A stretch of 64,000 nt of DNA from Schistosoma haematobium (lineage: Eukaryota > Platyhelminthes > Trematoda > Strigeidida > Schistosomatidae): positions 86,996,569 through 87,060,568 of the forward strand of contig NC_067195.1 in the NCBI RefSeq assembly GCF_000699445.3. Reading direction: 5' to 3'. The notes under the pieces are model-generated. The model was not told where the DNA came from. It saw only the letters and a program-made list of their open reading frames with translations, and did not search any database. Shown one piece after another: positions 34,863-49,200 of the stretch; position 1 is the stretch's first letter, and every line of letters starts with the position of its first letter. The position numbers and the translations under genes are program-made.

Positions 34863-36573
34863 CTATTGTTTAGTTACATTGAAATCCCTAGATTTATTCA
34901 ATTGATTAGTATGAATAATATGAGATCTTTGATTAAATGATGAATGAATATATTGTGATGTTGTTGGAAGTGGATAAGGTATTGATGTTGTTGTTGTTGT
35001 GGTGGTGGTGATGGTGATGGTGGTTGTGGTTGTCGTTGTAGTTGTTGTTATAGCAGTAGTCATTATAGATGATAATTCTGGAATAAATATACGTGTATTC
35101 AATATATCTGATTGTGGATTCCATCGATTAATAATAGATAATCGATTATTATTATTATTAGTAGTAGTAGTGTTACTAGTAGTCATAGACATTATATAAG
35201 AAGAATTAGGCACATAGGTATTTGTATCAGTTATCATCATTGATGATCCAATAGTAGTAGTAGTACTACTACTACTAGTAGTAGGAGTAGTAGTAGTAGT
35301 TGTTGTAGTAGTACTATACAATACATTCCTTGGTAATTGATTACTTAAACTATCCGTTACAATCATTGATTGTGTCCTATTTCCAATCGAATAAATAAAT
35401 GGATTACGATTAATCCATTGTGTTTCATTAAAATTATTTAATATTGATTGACAATATAAATCATCATTTCTATTAGATAGGAATGGTGATAAAGAATAAT
35501 TATAATTTATTAAAGATTGATTAGTTTGATTCATTAAACATGTCGTTGTCAGTGTTGTTGTTGTCATTGTTGTTGTAGTAGTGATAGTATTCATTAAATG
35601 AGTAGAAAAATAAGTAGTTTGTATTGGTTTAGCTAAAATAATTTTGGATGATGATGATGTTGTTGTTGATGATGATGATGATGATTGATGTTGATGTTGA
35701 TGCTGTTGTTGTTGTACATTCATTAATGATGTATCACTTTCTGTTGAAATAGATTCTAATTGACTATCATTATCCACTGAATATTGTTTATAATATTGTG
35801 ATATACATTGTCTTGGTATATTATATTTATCAAATTTTTTATTGAATGATAAATTATTTAATTTTATAGTTTGATTATTGATTTGTTGAGGATTTGTTAA
35901 AGTGGTACTTCTTGTTCTTGTTCCTCTGATTCTTCTTTTTGTTTTCGTTGTTGTTGCTGTTGTTGTTGTTGCTATTGGTGTTGGTTGATTTAACTTAGAA
36001 TCAATTGAATTAGCTAATGGATGTATTTTATTTGATATAGTTAAACTGGAAGTACGATTTGATTTAAATGAGGTAGATAAATCAGATGATGTTAATGGTG
36101 ATGATGTAAATACGGTTCTAATCAGTTTACTTATATTATTATTACTATTATATTTACCATGTTTCTGATGATGTACTTGTTGTTGTCGTTCTTCTTCTTG
36201 TTGATGAGGATAAAGTTGGTGGTGGTGGTGCTGGTGGTGGTGATGTTCTCTACATTGTTGTTGTTGTTCTTCTTCTTGTTGATGAAGATGATATGGATGG
36301 TGGTGTTGGTGGTGAGGATGATGATCTTCCCAAGATTGTTTTAATTCATTATCATTATTATCATATTGTTTATATTCTATATTATAAACAATTTGACCAA
36401 TTCGATTATCAATATCATTGATACGTTTTATTAAGTGATTCATTTCTTGTTTAAATTCATTTTGTATATTCATTAAATAATCTAATATTGATTTATTGAT
36501 TAATTGTAAATTTTCAAAATGATCATTCATTAATTTTGATTGATTATTAATAATCGATTGAATATGATGATTA

Positions 36574-36617
<44 letters not shown>

Positions 36618-37283
36618 GATTTTATTTGGATTCGAAATCACTGATTTAGATTGTTGTTGTTGTAGTTGTTCTTCAGGTATTATGGATGTTTTTAATAAAT
36701 TACCCCATTTCGATTGTAGAACTGAACGTGAATATTGATTATCATTGATATTACTATTATTATTAGCGATTGTGTTACTAGGGGACTCTTTATGAGAAGG
36801 GATTGTTTGTTGAATTGAATCTGAAATCGATATTTTATTATTATTGTTTTTTAGTTCTATACGTTTACCCCATCGTGATGCGATTTCATCTAATACACTG
36901 ACAGGATTACTATTATTATTATTATTATTATTGTTAGTACTATTCATAGTAGATGTACTTGGACTATCTAATTTGCCTTGAATTCGTAGTCGATCTTCAT
37001 GATCTTCATTAAATTCAAAATCTTTACTATAATCATCATAATCACCTAATGTAATAGATTTACGTGTAATACGTATCATATCATTATCTTGTAAACCTGG
37101 ACCACTATTACTACCTATTGGTGAATCATTAGTTGATTGATTATGTGTACCTATACGACGAAATTTATGTATCATTCGACGAACTGGATGATCAGCACGT
37201 AAACTAGATAATGCATTATCAGTTTTACGATGTTCAGCTAATTCATATTCTCGTCGAACATCTGCTAATTTACGAAATATAAG
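34863..37283 (-). CDS. eag: EAG last exon: long low-complexity C-terminus
   Basis: 806 codons plus TAG at 34863-34865, continuing from the acceptor CTTTTAG as [20 protein letters not shown] and DHPVRR, as in EAG1. A 54-residue amphipathic segment (plus 36366-36527; [20 protein letters not shown] and [17 protein letters not shown]) matches the place and style of the tetramerising coiled coil. About 500 further residues follow it: His/Gln-rich (36143-36335), poly-Asn (36575-36618), and Thr/Ser tracts. Vertebrate EAG1 ends soon after its coiled coil, so the tail is unusual. Triplet repeats such as ATT and GTT encode most of it and could vary between individuals. Confidence 0.92.
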
Positions 37284-40200
37284 CTAAAAGAAACAAATAA
37301 AAATAAAGAGCAAGAGCATGAAATAAACTTATCATTTAGTAAATTGGTCAACTTAATGAAATAATAAATACCAAGGAACTAGAAATCGGTCCGGATAGCT
37401 CAGTGGTAACCTTTCTGAATGCGAAGCTATGTGACACGGGATCGAATCCGTCAGGGAGCATCGGTCCCCTCAGGAATAATACAGGCAAACCCTGCTGACG
37501 AGTGCCAAGTAGCACGAAATCTAGGTGGAGAGTTTCTTAAGGAACTAGAAAAACACGACGATATTAGTTAATGAATGATAAAGTAGTATAAATATCCGAG
37601 TTATCATGTATTTGAATCGCTACCTAAGTAGTTTAATAGTAATGTCTCAAATTGTGGGACTGGTTGACTCAGGTTCGAATTATATGTAAGCGTTGAAGTT
37701 GATAGTTCTTACTGATAACTGGCAGGTAACACGAAATCTAAGTCATTCAGGATCCTTTGCCAAATAACATGATGTTGAACAACTTAACTTAGTGATCATA
37801 TTGCGAACATAACTGACAGTATTCTATTTGTATCAAGAACTAAACAATTGTATATGGATTAGAAATGAATGACTAATTTGAGCTTATATCTCTAGTACTA
37901 CATATAGTGAGGAGTAAGTCATTCCTTTTCAAAATAATGACCATACACCATAATGGCAAATGGCTAACCAGTGTAAACCTCAGGTTAACCGACAAATGTT
38001 TCAAACTATTAAACAGGATAATAGTGTGTAACAAAATTTAAACCTAAATTGCTTTCATTATCCATAGAAAATTCTTGAAATAGAAATGTTAGATTATTTA
38101 AGATTATCCAAAGGGTTCAGTATATGTCCTGGTACAATCGAAAGTGAGGAGAATCAGCTCTCTCTCTCTAAATGCTCTCATATAGCCACGAGTATACAGC
38201 CACTGACAGGGAAGTCCTATTTATTACCTTCTCGTGGTATTACTGTTGTTTACAAAATCGAGAGGACAAAAATTGAATGTCCGGCGCTGTAACCGGGTTG
38301 GTGGATACACAGCGTTTACCTAGGGGAGTTGGAATACCCTGATTTCAAACCAATGGTGTACATGAGCTCCAGTATCCTAAAGGAACAAATCTTTGGTCAC
38401 CGGCTACCATATGATTGCATCTCCTAACGTTGTTCCACTGCCCTATAAATCAGACCTTTACATCGAAGGCTCAGGATGTTCCCCCCCCGTAAGAAAGCCA
38501 CCTACTCCGGCTTGAGCACCCAGATAGTATTTATTTGGTGCTTCGTTGTACCCATGCTTATAAATAAACAAAAAAAATAACATAATACAATGATAGTTAT
38601 TCATTACTTACACGTGTTTTTAAATCGTATGTTAATACTAAATTTCGAGCGAAACTATTTGCAAATGCAGAATAAAATTTTAATACTTGTAATAGACAAT
38701 CTTTTTTAATACAATGTAAATCACAATAAGTTAAAGCACGAACTGTTGCTGCTGAATGACTCATACTATTTGGATCTTTCCAAAATGGTTCACCGAATAC
38801 ATCGCCACGTCCTTATTATTCAAATGATTAGTTGAACAGAGAATAACAATGAGAAGATAATCATTATTCATATAACTATACTAATCATATTATGAATAAA
38901 TAATAGCATTAACTATATTGAAACAATGAATTATTTATAAAATAACTCCGTCTGGAGTTCCCCTGGGGCTACTGTCGGTCACAAGCTCGGATAAAGTAGG
39001 AAGGTTGGGTATGGGATTAGTGACCCGATCCTGTAGGAAACTAACTCGCTAAAAAAATACGCTAACCAGAAAAAAAGTACGTTGATATGTCTTGTTCATT
39101 TAAGGTCATCATCGTCGTCGTGTTTTGGGGTTGATAAATCTCCACTTATACCAATTTTTATGTTCTTACTTTTGCGTCGTAGGAATTGCTGCGGTTCTTC
39201 GTTTCGACTATAAGTGATAGGCGTTTCTGACATAACAATCAGCGACGACCAGATATAACATGTAGCATTCAATTGACAAGTTAATAACATAAGTATTATT
39301 TATAAAATAGTTTACATTAATTCTAATAGAAATACAAGAAGATCCAGTAGTTTACACTTGAAGGATTCTTAGTATGAGATGTTGATAAAGATTGTTCAAA
39401 CCTAAGGAATTGACTTTAACTACTGAATACTTAAAAAGCCAAGGAGTGCTAGATAGCTGGTATCTCCTTATATATGATTCTTCATCAATAATCATCTAAG
39501 ACCCTCTAACTAATGAAATCTAGGATCTTAAGATCACTCGATATTCTTTATTAGTTTGTTGTGAATGATGGTTTCCAACTTATTTCTTTAATAAACATTA
39601 CATCCTAATTATCAGCGATTATTCACGAATGATTGAAGTTAAAGACAATTTGAAACATAGTTCATGGGAAATTATCACTGTTGAATTTCAGATATGCTGA
39701 GAATGAGAGAGATAACATCAGTGGTAGCTGAACAAATTTTCTCATACTAAACAATATCTAGAAGATGATAATCGAGTAAGTTAATAGTGAAAATTTAGAT
39801 GAGACTATATTTTATGGACGACCGTTGAGCGACGCTTAACTGACTTTGAGAGTGTCTACCTACTTACTAAAGCTAAATGAGGGTTATAAGGCAGTTTGAA
39901 GGATATTGATTATAATTCACAGTTGATATTAGAGTAAGAATTAGATTCACTGTTTTTCATCACGAACTAACATTAGCTAAAATGCCAAAACTTTATTTGG
40001 CCAGATGGATGAATGAAGTTCGCGTCAAAATCCAATATATCTGTTATCTTATATCTGATTGGTTCGTCCCTAAATTATAGTCTCACCAAAAAGTGAAGAT
40101 CATAAGTACACGTTACTGGAAGTATAGTTGGAGAAAAACTGAAATGATAATAAGGTTATATCACCAATCGTTTACTCTATTTACAAGAATAATATTGGAT

Positions 40201-43200
40201 ATTAAAATGAATTGCACAGTTTTTCTCTTTTTAAAGTTTAACTACTTACAAGTAGCTCAACGTTATTTGCTAAAATATTTCCGATTCTAAAAATACATCA
40301 AACAACTCACGGCTATTACATTTGTAGGGAACGTAATAAGAAGATTAAGTCTGTCTGAGTAATACATAATTCATGCTGGTTTACATGTATGACCTGCTTG
40401 ATTTATTTACTTTGCTAAACATATACGGTATAACGTCAAAAGATTTCGACACCATTTTTGTCAGTGGGAAGGAATGAAGGATTATCTGAGTAAGTTAAAG
40501 GTGGAACGAGTTATATTTGAATAGAAGAAAATGTAGGCCTCGATTCCTAATGCCTAAATGTTTAAGAAACCGAAAGATGGATGTGCCTCAATCTTTTGTT
40601 TGGTTATAATAGAATGTAACTACATACTACATCTGTTTATTTAATACATGAAATCCAAGAGAATTTCAAACCGTTTAGACACATTTTCTAACACGCAAGT
40701 ATGTATAACTTGATTACTACTTCTTATGTTGGTGAGTGATGATTTATGAGATAGAGAGGAACCTATCACTCCTGATACATTTGTATTGCTCCACTTTATT
40801 CTGTTTAGTACCATGATATCAACAATGACCATTTAGATGGAATAGATGATGATGTTTAGATGCTAACTGTTTTCTACATAGATTTATAAATTTTGTTCAT
40901 CACCTATTTAGTAATAATATTTCAGTCATAAGTTTAATCTATAGTGTGAATAGACTGAATGCTCTCAAATAAAAACCTTAATTCATCACATTTGTATTAT
41001 GGTAGATAGAAATGTGAAAGAACTGCAAATATTCTGTTCTGTTGCTTTTTCTTCAAACCTATTGGTTTAAGTGAACCCAAATTCCTTTTCTCATAGGCTA
41101 GCATGATATTCTGTATACTGTCATGTTTTAAACACGAATCGAATGATAGGAAAATATACTATCGGTATTGTTAAGAAACGTCTCTCGTTTCATTTCAAGC
41201 TTACGAGTCTTTGTAAATATTATAGTAATTTCAATAGTTGAGATCATGAGTCATTTGAAGCTAGAGCATCATGGAAAACCTGAAAATACTAGATGAACGT
41301 TTCGTTCTAGTACGGGACTCCTCAGCAGTGCGCATTCACAATCCTGCCTCACGTGATCCGAACCCAGTACCTGTCAGTCTCATGTATGCATCGTGGATGC
41401 GCACTGTTGAGGATAATAGATGTGTCGCTCAATTTCGTGGAATAGTTAAAGTTAGACATTGACACCAATGGATGCCGATTCAATGGTCCAGAGTGTAAGC
41501 GCTCGTGCGCGAGATCGATAGTTCCTGGGTTCGAATCACGTGAGGCGGGATCGTGGGTGCACACTGCCAAGGTGGAGTCTCACATTAGGAGGAAACGGCC
41601 GTCCAGTGTTTTCGGGTTATCCAATGGTGGTCTGGCTTCAATTGACTCATGATGTCAACTATTGAAATCTATTATTATTATTATTATCCTAATTTACACA
41701 ACTTACCTAAAAATGCAACTATTTCATCATCTTGAATAACTTCTAATGAACCAGAAACAACAAAACATAATTGATCAATACTTTCACCTTGATGAAATAT
41801 TAAATCTCCTGGTGCTGTATGTATTGTATTAAAATTTACAGCTAATGCTCTTAAACAACCATCACTAGCTAAACGAAATGCTGGATGTTCATTAAATACC
41901 ATACGATTTAAATGTATACATAAATCAGCTTTCATATCTTTTGGACAATAGTTTAATACCTAATGGAAGAAAAAACAAAAGGCAAAAACAACATACATTT
42001 CTTTAGTGTAGTAGATAATCAGTAGTTTGATGAATTACTTACTTACTTACACCTGTTACTCCCAATGGAGCATAGACTGCCCACCAGCATTCTCCAACAC
42101 ATTCTGTCCTGGGCCTTCCTTTCCAGTTCTATCCAATTGTTGTTCATTTTTCTCATGTCTATCTCTATTTCTCGGCGTAATGTGTTCTTTGGTCTTCCTC
42201 TCCTCCTTTGGCCTTGACGATTCCATGTGAGGGCTTGTCTTGCGACGCAGTTGGGTGCTTTCCTCAATATGTGTCCTATCCACTTCCAGCACTTCTTCCT
42301 GATTTCTTCCTTCGCTAAGATCTTGTTTGTTCTCTCCCACAATAGGTTGTTGCTAATAGTGTCCGGCCAACGGATTCGAAGTATTTTGAGTAGACAATTG
42401 TAAATAAACACCTGTATTTTCTGGATGATGACTTTCGTGGTAATCCAGGTTTCTGCCCCATACAGTAGAACTGTGTTGACATTTGTATTGAAAATTCTGA
42501 CCTTGGTGTTGGTTGACAGTTGCTTTGAGTTCCAGATGTTCTTCATTTGTAAATATGCTGCTCTTGCCTTTCCGACCCGCACCTTCACATCTGTATCAGA
42601 TCCACCCTGTTCATCAATGATGCTGCCCAGATATGTGAATGTTTTTACATCTTCCAAAGCTTCTGTGTCCAGTGTGATTCGATCATTTCATGTTGTGTTG
42701 TATCGGATAATCTTGCTTTTCCCTTTGTGTATGTTGAGACCTACTGCTACTGAGGCTGCTGCTACACTGAGTTTGATGGATAATGTATAACAATTTAGAC
42801 GAATAGATGATAGGTAAATTGACATAGTGAATATTAACATTGAAACTTAGCCGATATCTAGTTGACATAACATCATTCCTCTCCTTTAGTACTGTGCATG
42901 CACATGTGATTACTGGGAAACTATAACACACAAAGATGTGAAAACTTGACTAAGTTCTATGTAGTTATCTTCATAGAGGAAGTTTGACTAACATGTACTG
43001 TTAAGTTTGTCTTACATTGTTCCACTAGCTCCCTTTCCTTTCTTTTGCATATTGTTTTGTACTACTTATTTACATTCAGTAAGCAGTCGTGTTCCCAACA
43101 ATTTTTAAACCTATGTTGTAACACAAGTTTTGGTGTAATTTTCTAAAATGTTCACATATATTTATTACGTTTATTGTGCTTATCATTGTATTTACCATTT

Positions 43201-46200
43201 TAATTACTGTACCTTAATCATTACAGCGGTTATCCACAGTTTCGTGCATTCGTTTAAACTCAACAGTTTCCTCATTGTTTTGCTCTTGGTTCGGGTTTCG
43301 GTTGTTCATAAACTGTTATCAAATATAGACACAGCTACCAGCTGTCTTTTGTACTATCTTATGTTATAATTATTCTTTATGTTACTGTTACAGGTAGCGT
43401 TTTTACGTTCATACTTGAAGGACGCGTTTAAATGCCCCAGACACCTCAAAAGTTGAGGTTTGTAACTAAATTTAGTGTATTATTCAATAAAGAACCGCTA
43501 TTGTAGACAAATAGTTGTTTTGAAACTTCGGTTTCGCGCGTATCTCAATTGGCTGACCTAGACGCTTCGATAGATCTAACATGTACATATGAATATGCTC
43601 ATTACTGGTAGATTATTCTGAATTTTCTTATTCAATACTAGCTTAACTAATCAGTCTTCAGTAGTAATGATAGTAGGTTGGTGAACCTATGTTAATCCTA
43701 ACAGATTGCCTTCCAATGACGGTCCAGCTTCTCCTCGGAAATATTCACTGATAGGTCTGATACCACTTGTTTGGGCAAGGCATTCCAATCATTGAACACT
43801 TGATGAGTAAAACAGGACCCCACCCTAAATTTATTAGATCGCCGTTTGTAAACCTTCTTCCTATGGTCTCGGAGATTATCAGTGCTAGAGGGATCAGAAC
43901 GATAAGACACATTAACACTCAAATCATAATTAAAGATACGAAATGCCAGTATAAGGTCACTTCGCATCCTACGATACGAAAAGGGGAAAAGGTCTAGGCG
44001 TTTTAAGCGCGCATCGTAAAAGAGTTTAGAAAGACCCTTCACTAATTTCGTCCCCACATGTTGAATACGCTCAAGTGAGTTAGTATCCTTTATCAGACAT
44101 GGGATAGCTGCTTGGATACAGTACTCTTAATGTGCTCTTACATAGGTGGGATATAAAATTCGAAACATTTCCTCGTCAAAAGATTTGAACGCTCGGCGAA
44201 GTGACCATAAGGCACGTAAACATTTGACAGCAGCTGCGTTGCAATGCGTAGTTGTTTTCAAGTCATGATTTATTATTACTCCTAAGTCTTTATGTTCTTG
44301 AACGCGTGGAAGAAATGTTCCATCAATAGTATAATGGTAACTATTACCGTGTCCGTTGTGCATCAGCACACTCTTCCTAGAATTAATTTGTAAGCCCCAA
44401 CCTCAAGTCCATCTAACTAATTCATCCAAATGAGCTTGGAAATCAAAATGATCAGCCTCACTTCTTATTGTTCTCTAGATATTGACATCATCCTCAAACA
44501 ATGATGTCGACGACTTAAGCAATAGCGGCAATTCATTAACTTAGAGAAGTAAAAGTAGAGAGCCTAAGATGGTGCCTTGGGGTAAACCACTTTTGATTGG
44601 CTTCCATTCGGATAGCGTTCCACTGACCCTCACTCTCTGTCTGTGGTCACATAAGATAAAAATTCTCATGATGAATGTACCGTGTAGAATTAACAAATTG
44701 ACCATAGTTAAAGTCTACTTTCTACATATATTACAAGAACTTATTTCAGCTTAATTCAATGATACTGAAAGAAAAGTAGTTAAAGTTTTGTTCCTGATTT
44801 TAATCATACAGTTTGCAAATGCTGATTAATACTAAGGCAAAACAACTAACTAATAGTGAGATGGTGTTCGAATCTCTCTATACTATGGTTCACAGCTTGT
44901 CATGACAGGTTTAAGGTCAACAAGAACTAATCGACATCCAAGTCTACAGGACAATCTGTGAGCCATATGTGAAGAAATTCAAACACTTCGGGTAGAGACA
45001 GGTATCTACGTCAATACAATTAAAGATGGTCACGCGATTTCGTGGATTGGTTAAGGTTCGAGATTAACACCGTTGGATGACGGCCAGCTCAGTGGTCTAG
45101 AGGTTAAGTGTTCGCGTGCGAGACTCTAAGCCCTGGGTTCGAATCCTGCGAGTGATTCGTGGATGCGCACTTCTGAGGAGTCGCACAATAGGACGAAACA
45201 GTTGCCAAGTGTTTCCGGGTTTTCAATGGTGATCTAACATCAATTGGTTCATGATCTCAATCAAAAACTTCACTTCTACTTGAAGTTTGTACTGATGATG
45301 TCGTTCAGAAGAGCAATGAAAGCTCCACAACCAAACCATCTAACTCAAAAAACAAAACTCCATTACAACTAACTAATAGTTCAAATTCACTTGGTGTTGT
45401 TTTACTTATATCTTCCCATTGTTAGTTAGGACTGCAACTGGTCAGTCTCGTATTGGCATATGTGCATCCAGTGCGGATTGCCTCGATATTGCCTTAAGTC
45501 ACAAGATTTTTAACCAAAGATGGATAGTGGCTGGCAGTGGAATCCAGGACGCGCGTTTCCTATTTGGGACTCGTCAGGTGGCAGGTGGCTATCAGGACTT
45601 AGTAGCTAAGTGGATAACTCGATGGCGTTTGAAGAGAACGATACTGGATTCGAGTCCTGGATTGAACATCAACTCTGGGATGTAGGTGCATCCAGCAGAA
45701 GAGTCCATAATACGACGAAATGCGCGTCCTGGATTCCACTGTCAGCCACTATCCACCTCTACTTAACTAATAGTTCCTAGTTCTTATATTTTTAATCTAA
45801 CAACTTGTAAATAAAGAACTCAGAGATTAGTTACAAGACAAAATGTAAATAATATTCTTACTTTAGCTGTATCAATTCCTTTAGTAATAGCCCATGTTGA
45901 TGTAACATAATCAATAACACGTTCAGCTAAATCTTTTGGTACACTATGTGTTTTAATGAAATCTTTCACAGATGCCATCATATCATGATATCTAGAACGT
46001 GTTGCATACATTCCTTGAAATATTGTTGTCACATTACCAAATATGGTAGCATAACCAAATGCTTGTTTATTAATAAAGAAACAAAAAAAAGAAAAAGAAA
46101 AGTCAGGTAGAATGAAGTAAATAAGAATTCAGAGTTTCTCTGTAAGTTGATCAATGTAAAATATCACAACATTGACATAATTGTTAAATAGAATTTGATG

Positions 46201-49200
46201 ACGAGTAATAAACAAGGGCCAGACTCTAATATATGGACGAACCAATCAGAAGCGTATTAGAGATTTCAAGGTTACGGCGCCAACTTCAGTGCTTAATGCT
46301 AACGTACGATCGGTTCACAGGCAATTTTGTACAAAATGTGATAATTGACCGGCTATAACAAATCAAACGGCGAGAGTATAATTGGTGGACGAATTACACT
46401 TATAAGAAGTGTATCCACTTTATTTCCTTGGTTTTGTATAGTATAATTTTACTCTATACTGACTGTTTGCTGAATGGCTAATATTTCTCAAGGTCACTGA
46501 AGGTCCGTTCAAAGGTCGTCCACAAATTAGAGTCTCGCTATAAACAAGAAATGATTACTGAATTGTTAGAATTTGTGGGTTTTGTGACTCAGTCAATATA
46601 TGACATAATGATATTGTTGATTAGTGAAATAGTGATTTATCAATTGGACCAATGCCTTATGAAAACCCGTACGAGCCAATATAAAGTCCTTATCAGTCCT
46701 TGAGTCCTGCCTAGCCTTGGTTATTAGAGGCCAGAACACCAATCTCAGCCTTCGCGATATGAATCATGTATTTCAAATATACTGGGTTTATATACCAGCT
46801 AACCAAACCACATCAAATGACATTTGTACAAAATCAAGCCAAAAGTGACTGTGAATGTAGGAGACTGTAATCAATAAACTGGGCACAACTCAAGAATGGT
46901 AAATTATATCATCATATTATATGAGTCAAATGGATGCTCATAATAAGAGGAACATGAATATGCAGATAGTTTAGTTTCATAGGAGTTACACAATAAGAAT
47001 ATATATATCGTATTTGGTTCATAAATCGATCCCAACAGTTACCACCATTTATTATTCTTGTCGGGAGATATCACTAACCCAATAAGTGACTGATATTAAG
47101 ACATAAAGCTTTAGAAATGCAAATCTCCACCCGTTAGGATATCACGAAATAGATATTACTGAAATATACGTTCGGATCTGTAAACCACCGATGTTATCTA
47201 ATACAATGAAAAGGTTAAAAAGCAAAAGAACTTCTAGTCAGACTATAGATATGTCTAACTATGATATCCCATACTAAGAAAAAACATTTGTCCATTGTTT
47301 TCTGATGCTTCCTGATTGTCTAACTAAAGACTATCGGTAATATAAACTATTGAGATTCAGAGAATGTCTATCATAATATTCATACAAATTATATGAACCA
47401 TAAGATACTACTAAAATGTCTCAAATCTGTTTGAAGTTATACTGAATTAGCTAAATATTCTTCAATAAATTAACTATCAATAAACGAGCTTAAATAGATG
47501 CCGATTCTGTGGGCTAGAAGTTAAGCGTTAGTGCGCATGAGACCGAAGGTATTTGGTTCGAATCCCGGATGAAGGTTCGTGGATGTACACTGATGAGGAG
47601 TCCCATTCTAGGGCGAGACGGTCATCTAGTACTAACAGGTTTTTTCATAGTGGTCTAGCTTTAATCGACTCATGAATTCAACCATTAAGATTACTACAAT
47701 CTCCACAAACCACCAATCTGATAATAATCATCATGTGCTCACTACTGACTGATTTCAAGAAAGTATTTTTCTGGAGTTCTAGTAAGAAACCGTGACTAGT
47801 GGAGTTTTTAGTGTGGCCCTTTATTTTGTCATTTAGATCGGATGATTTTTGTTGACGGGCTCTCCACTTTAGTGGCCCAGGATCTGACTCCGATTCGGTC
47901 ATATGAATGTTTGTTACCGTCTATCCTCGTATGTAATCATCGATTTAAATCGCGTTAGTCAATTATGAAATTAAATAAGTCAAATAACAAGCGATTGGAA
48001 TAGAGAGAAGCGAAACGACGCGCAGTCGAGATGGCGAGTAAGCCAACTCCCATTTGACACAGCGTTAATCAATATTTAATGTCAGATAAAAATAAGTTAC
48101 AGATATGTGATGAATGGGATAATAAGGGCACACACATATGCGATCATATAAAGACAGTAAAGACTGATAAGCGAACAATTAATAAGGTCAAAATATGGCT
48201 CACTTAGAATGAATAAGCTAGAGTAACGCATATGGGCTTATCATAATAACCGACACTACAAGTTCAACCTTGTCTGTTATGAGATAGTAACTCATTGAAG
48301 ACAATGGTGGATGGTGGCACAGTTTTGTGAATTGGTTGAAGTTAGACATTAACACTGTTGAATATCGACCCAATGGTCTAGAGGCTAAGCGTTCGCATGC
48401 AAGACTGCATGGGGTCATGGATGTACACTTCTGAGGAGCCCCATACTAGGACGAGACGTCCGTCTAGTGCTTCCAGGTTTTCAATGATAGTTTAGGTTAC
48501 ATCGAATCATCAATTTAACTATTAAATAGACTATAGATTTTTCATCATTTTATAAATTTAAAACTTACCTCCAATAAGCATAAAAACCGCTGCAACTAAT
48601 TTTTCACCAAATGTTGTCGCTGATACATTACCAAAACCAATACTTGTAATTAATGATAATGTAAAGTATAATGATGTTACATAAGTCATTGTACGTGGAA
48701 GTGGTGGATTCTAAATAATCACAATAATAATAATAAGATATCTTATAAGGATAGATAGTTTATCCATGTTGATTAATTAAATAAACAGTATATACCCATT
48801 AAGACATTAAATAAGAAAGATTAGTTCAGTGAAGAGTTCTCTTTGATGGAGTTTTGCTCTCGGAGCTGGATGGCTTAATCGTGTTCAAACAATAGAATCA
48901 CACAAGCGGGATCGTGGACGCCCACTACTAAGGAGTCCCACAATAGGACGAAACGTCCATCCAGTGCTTCCAGGTTTCCAACGGTGGTCTAACATCAATC
49001 AGTTCATAATTTCAATCAAGAATAGAACACCTCAAAGAATAAAACTCTATCAAAATCATCCACCTGAGCTAGAAATCTTCTCCATCATTTCGAAGAGTTC
49101 CCTTTTCGGTGAATTCATTTTCAAAGTTACACAGTTAAGGAACTTAATCAGTTTCTGTGTTATTCTATCAAACGTGTAGAAGTGAATGCGAAGGTTATCT

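Noticed and set aside
34999..36344. Plus-strand open frames rich in Val, Leu and Met opposite the EAG last exon
   Set aside because: They are antisense shadows of Asn/Thr/His triplet tracts in the real minus-strand exon.
42043..42657. 204-residue open frame as a host gene
   Set aside because: The protein wording ([29 protein letters not shown]) is the C-terminus of an RTE LINE, and near copies occur elsewhere in the window.
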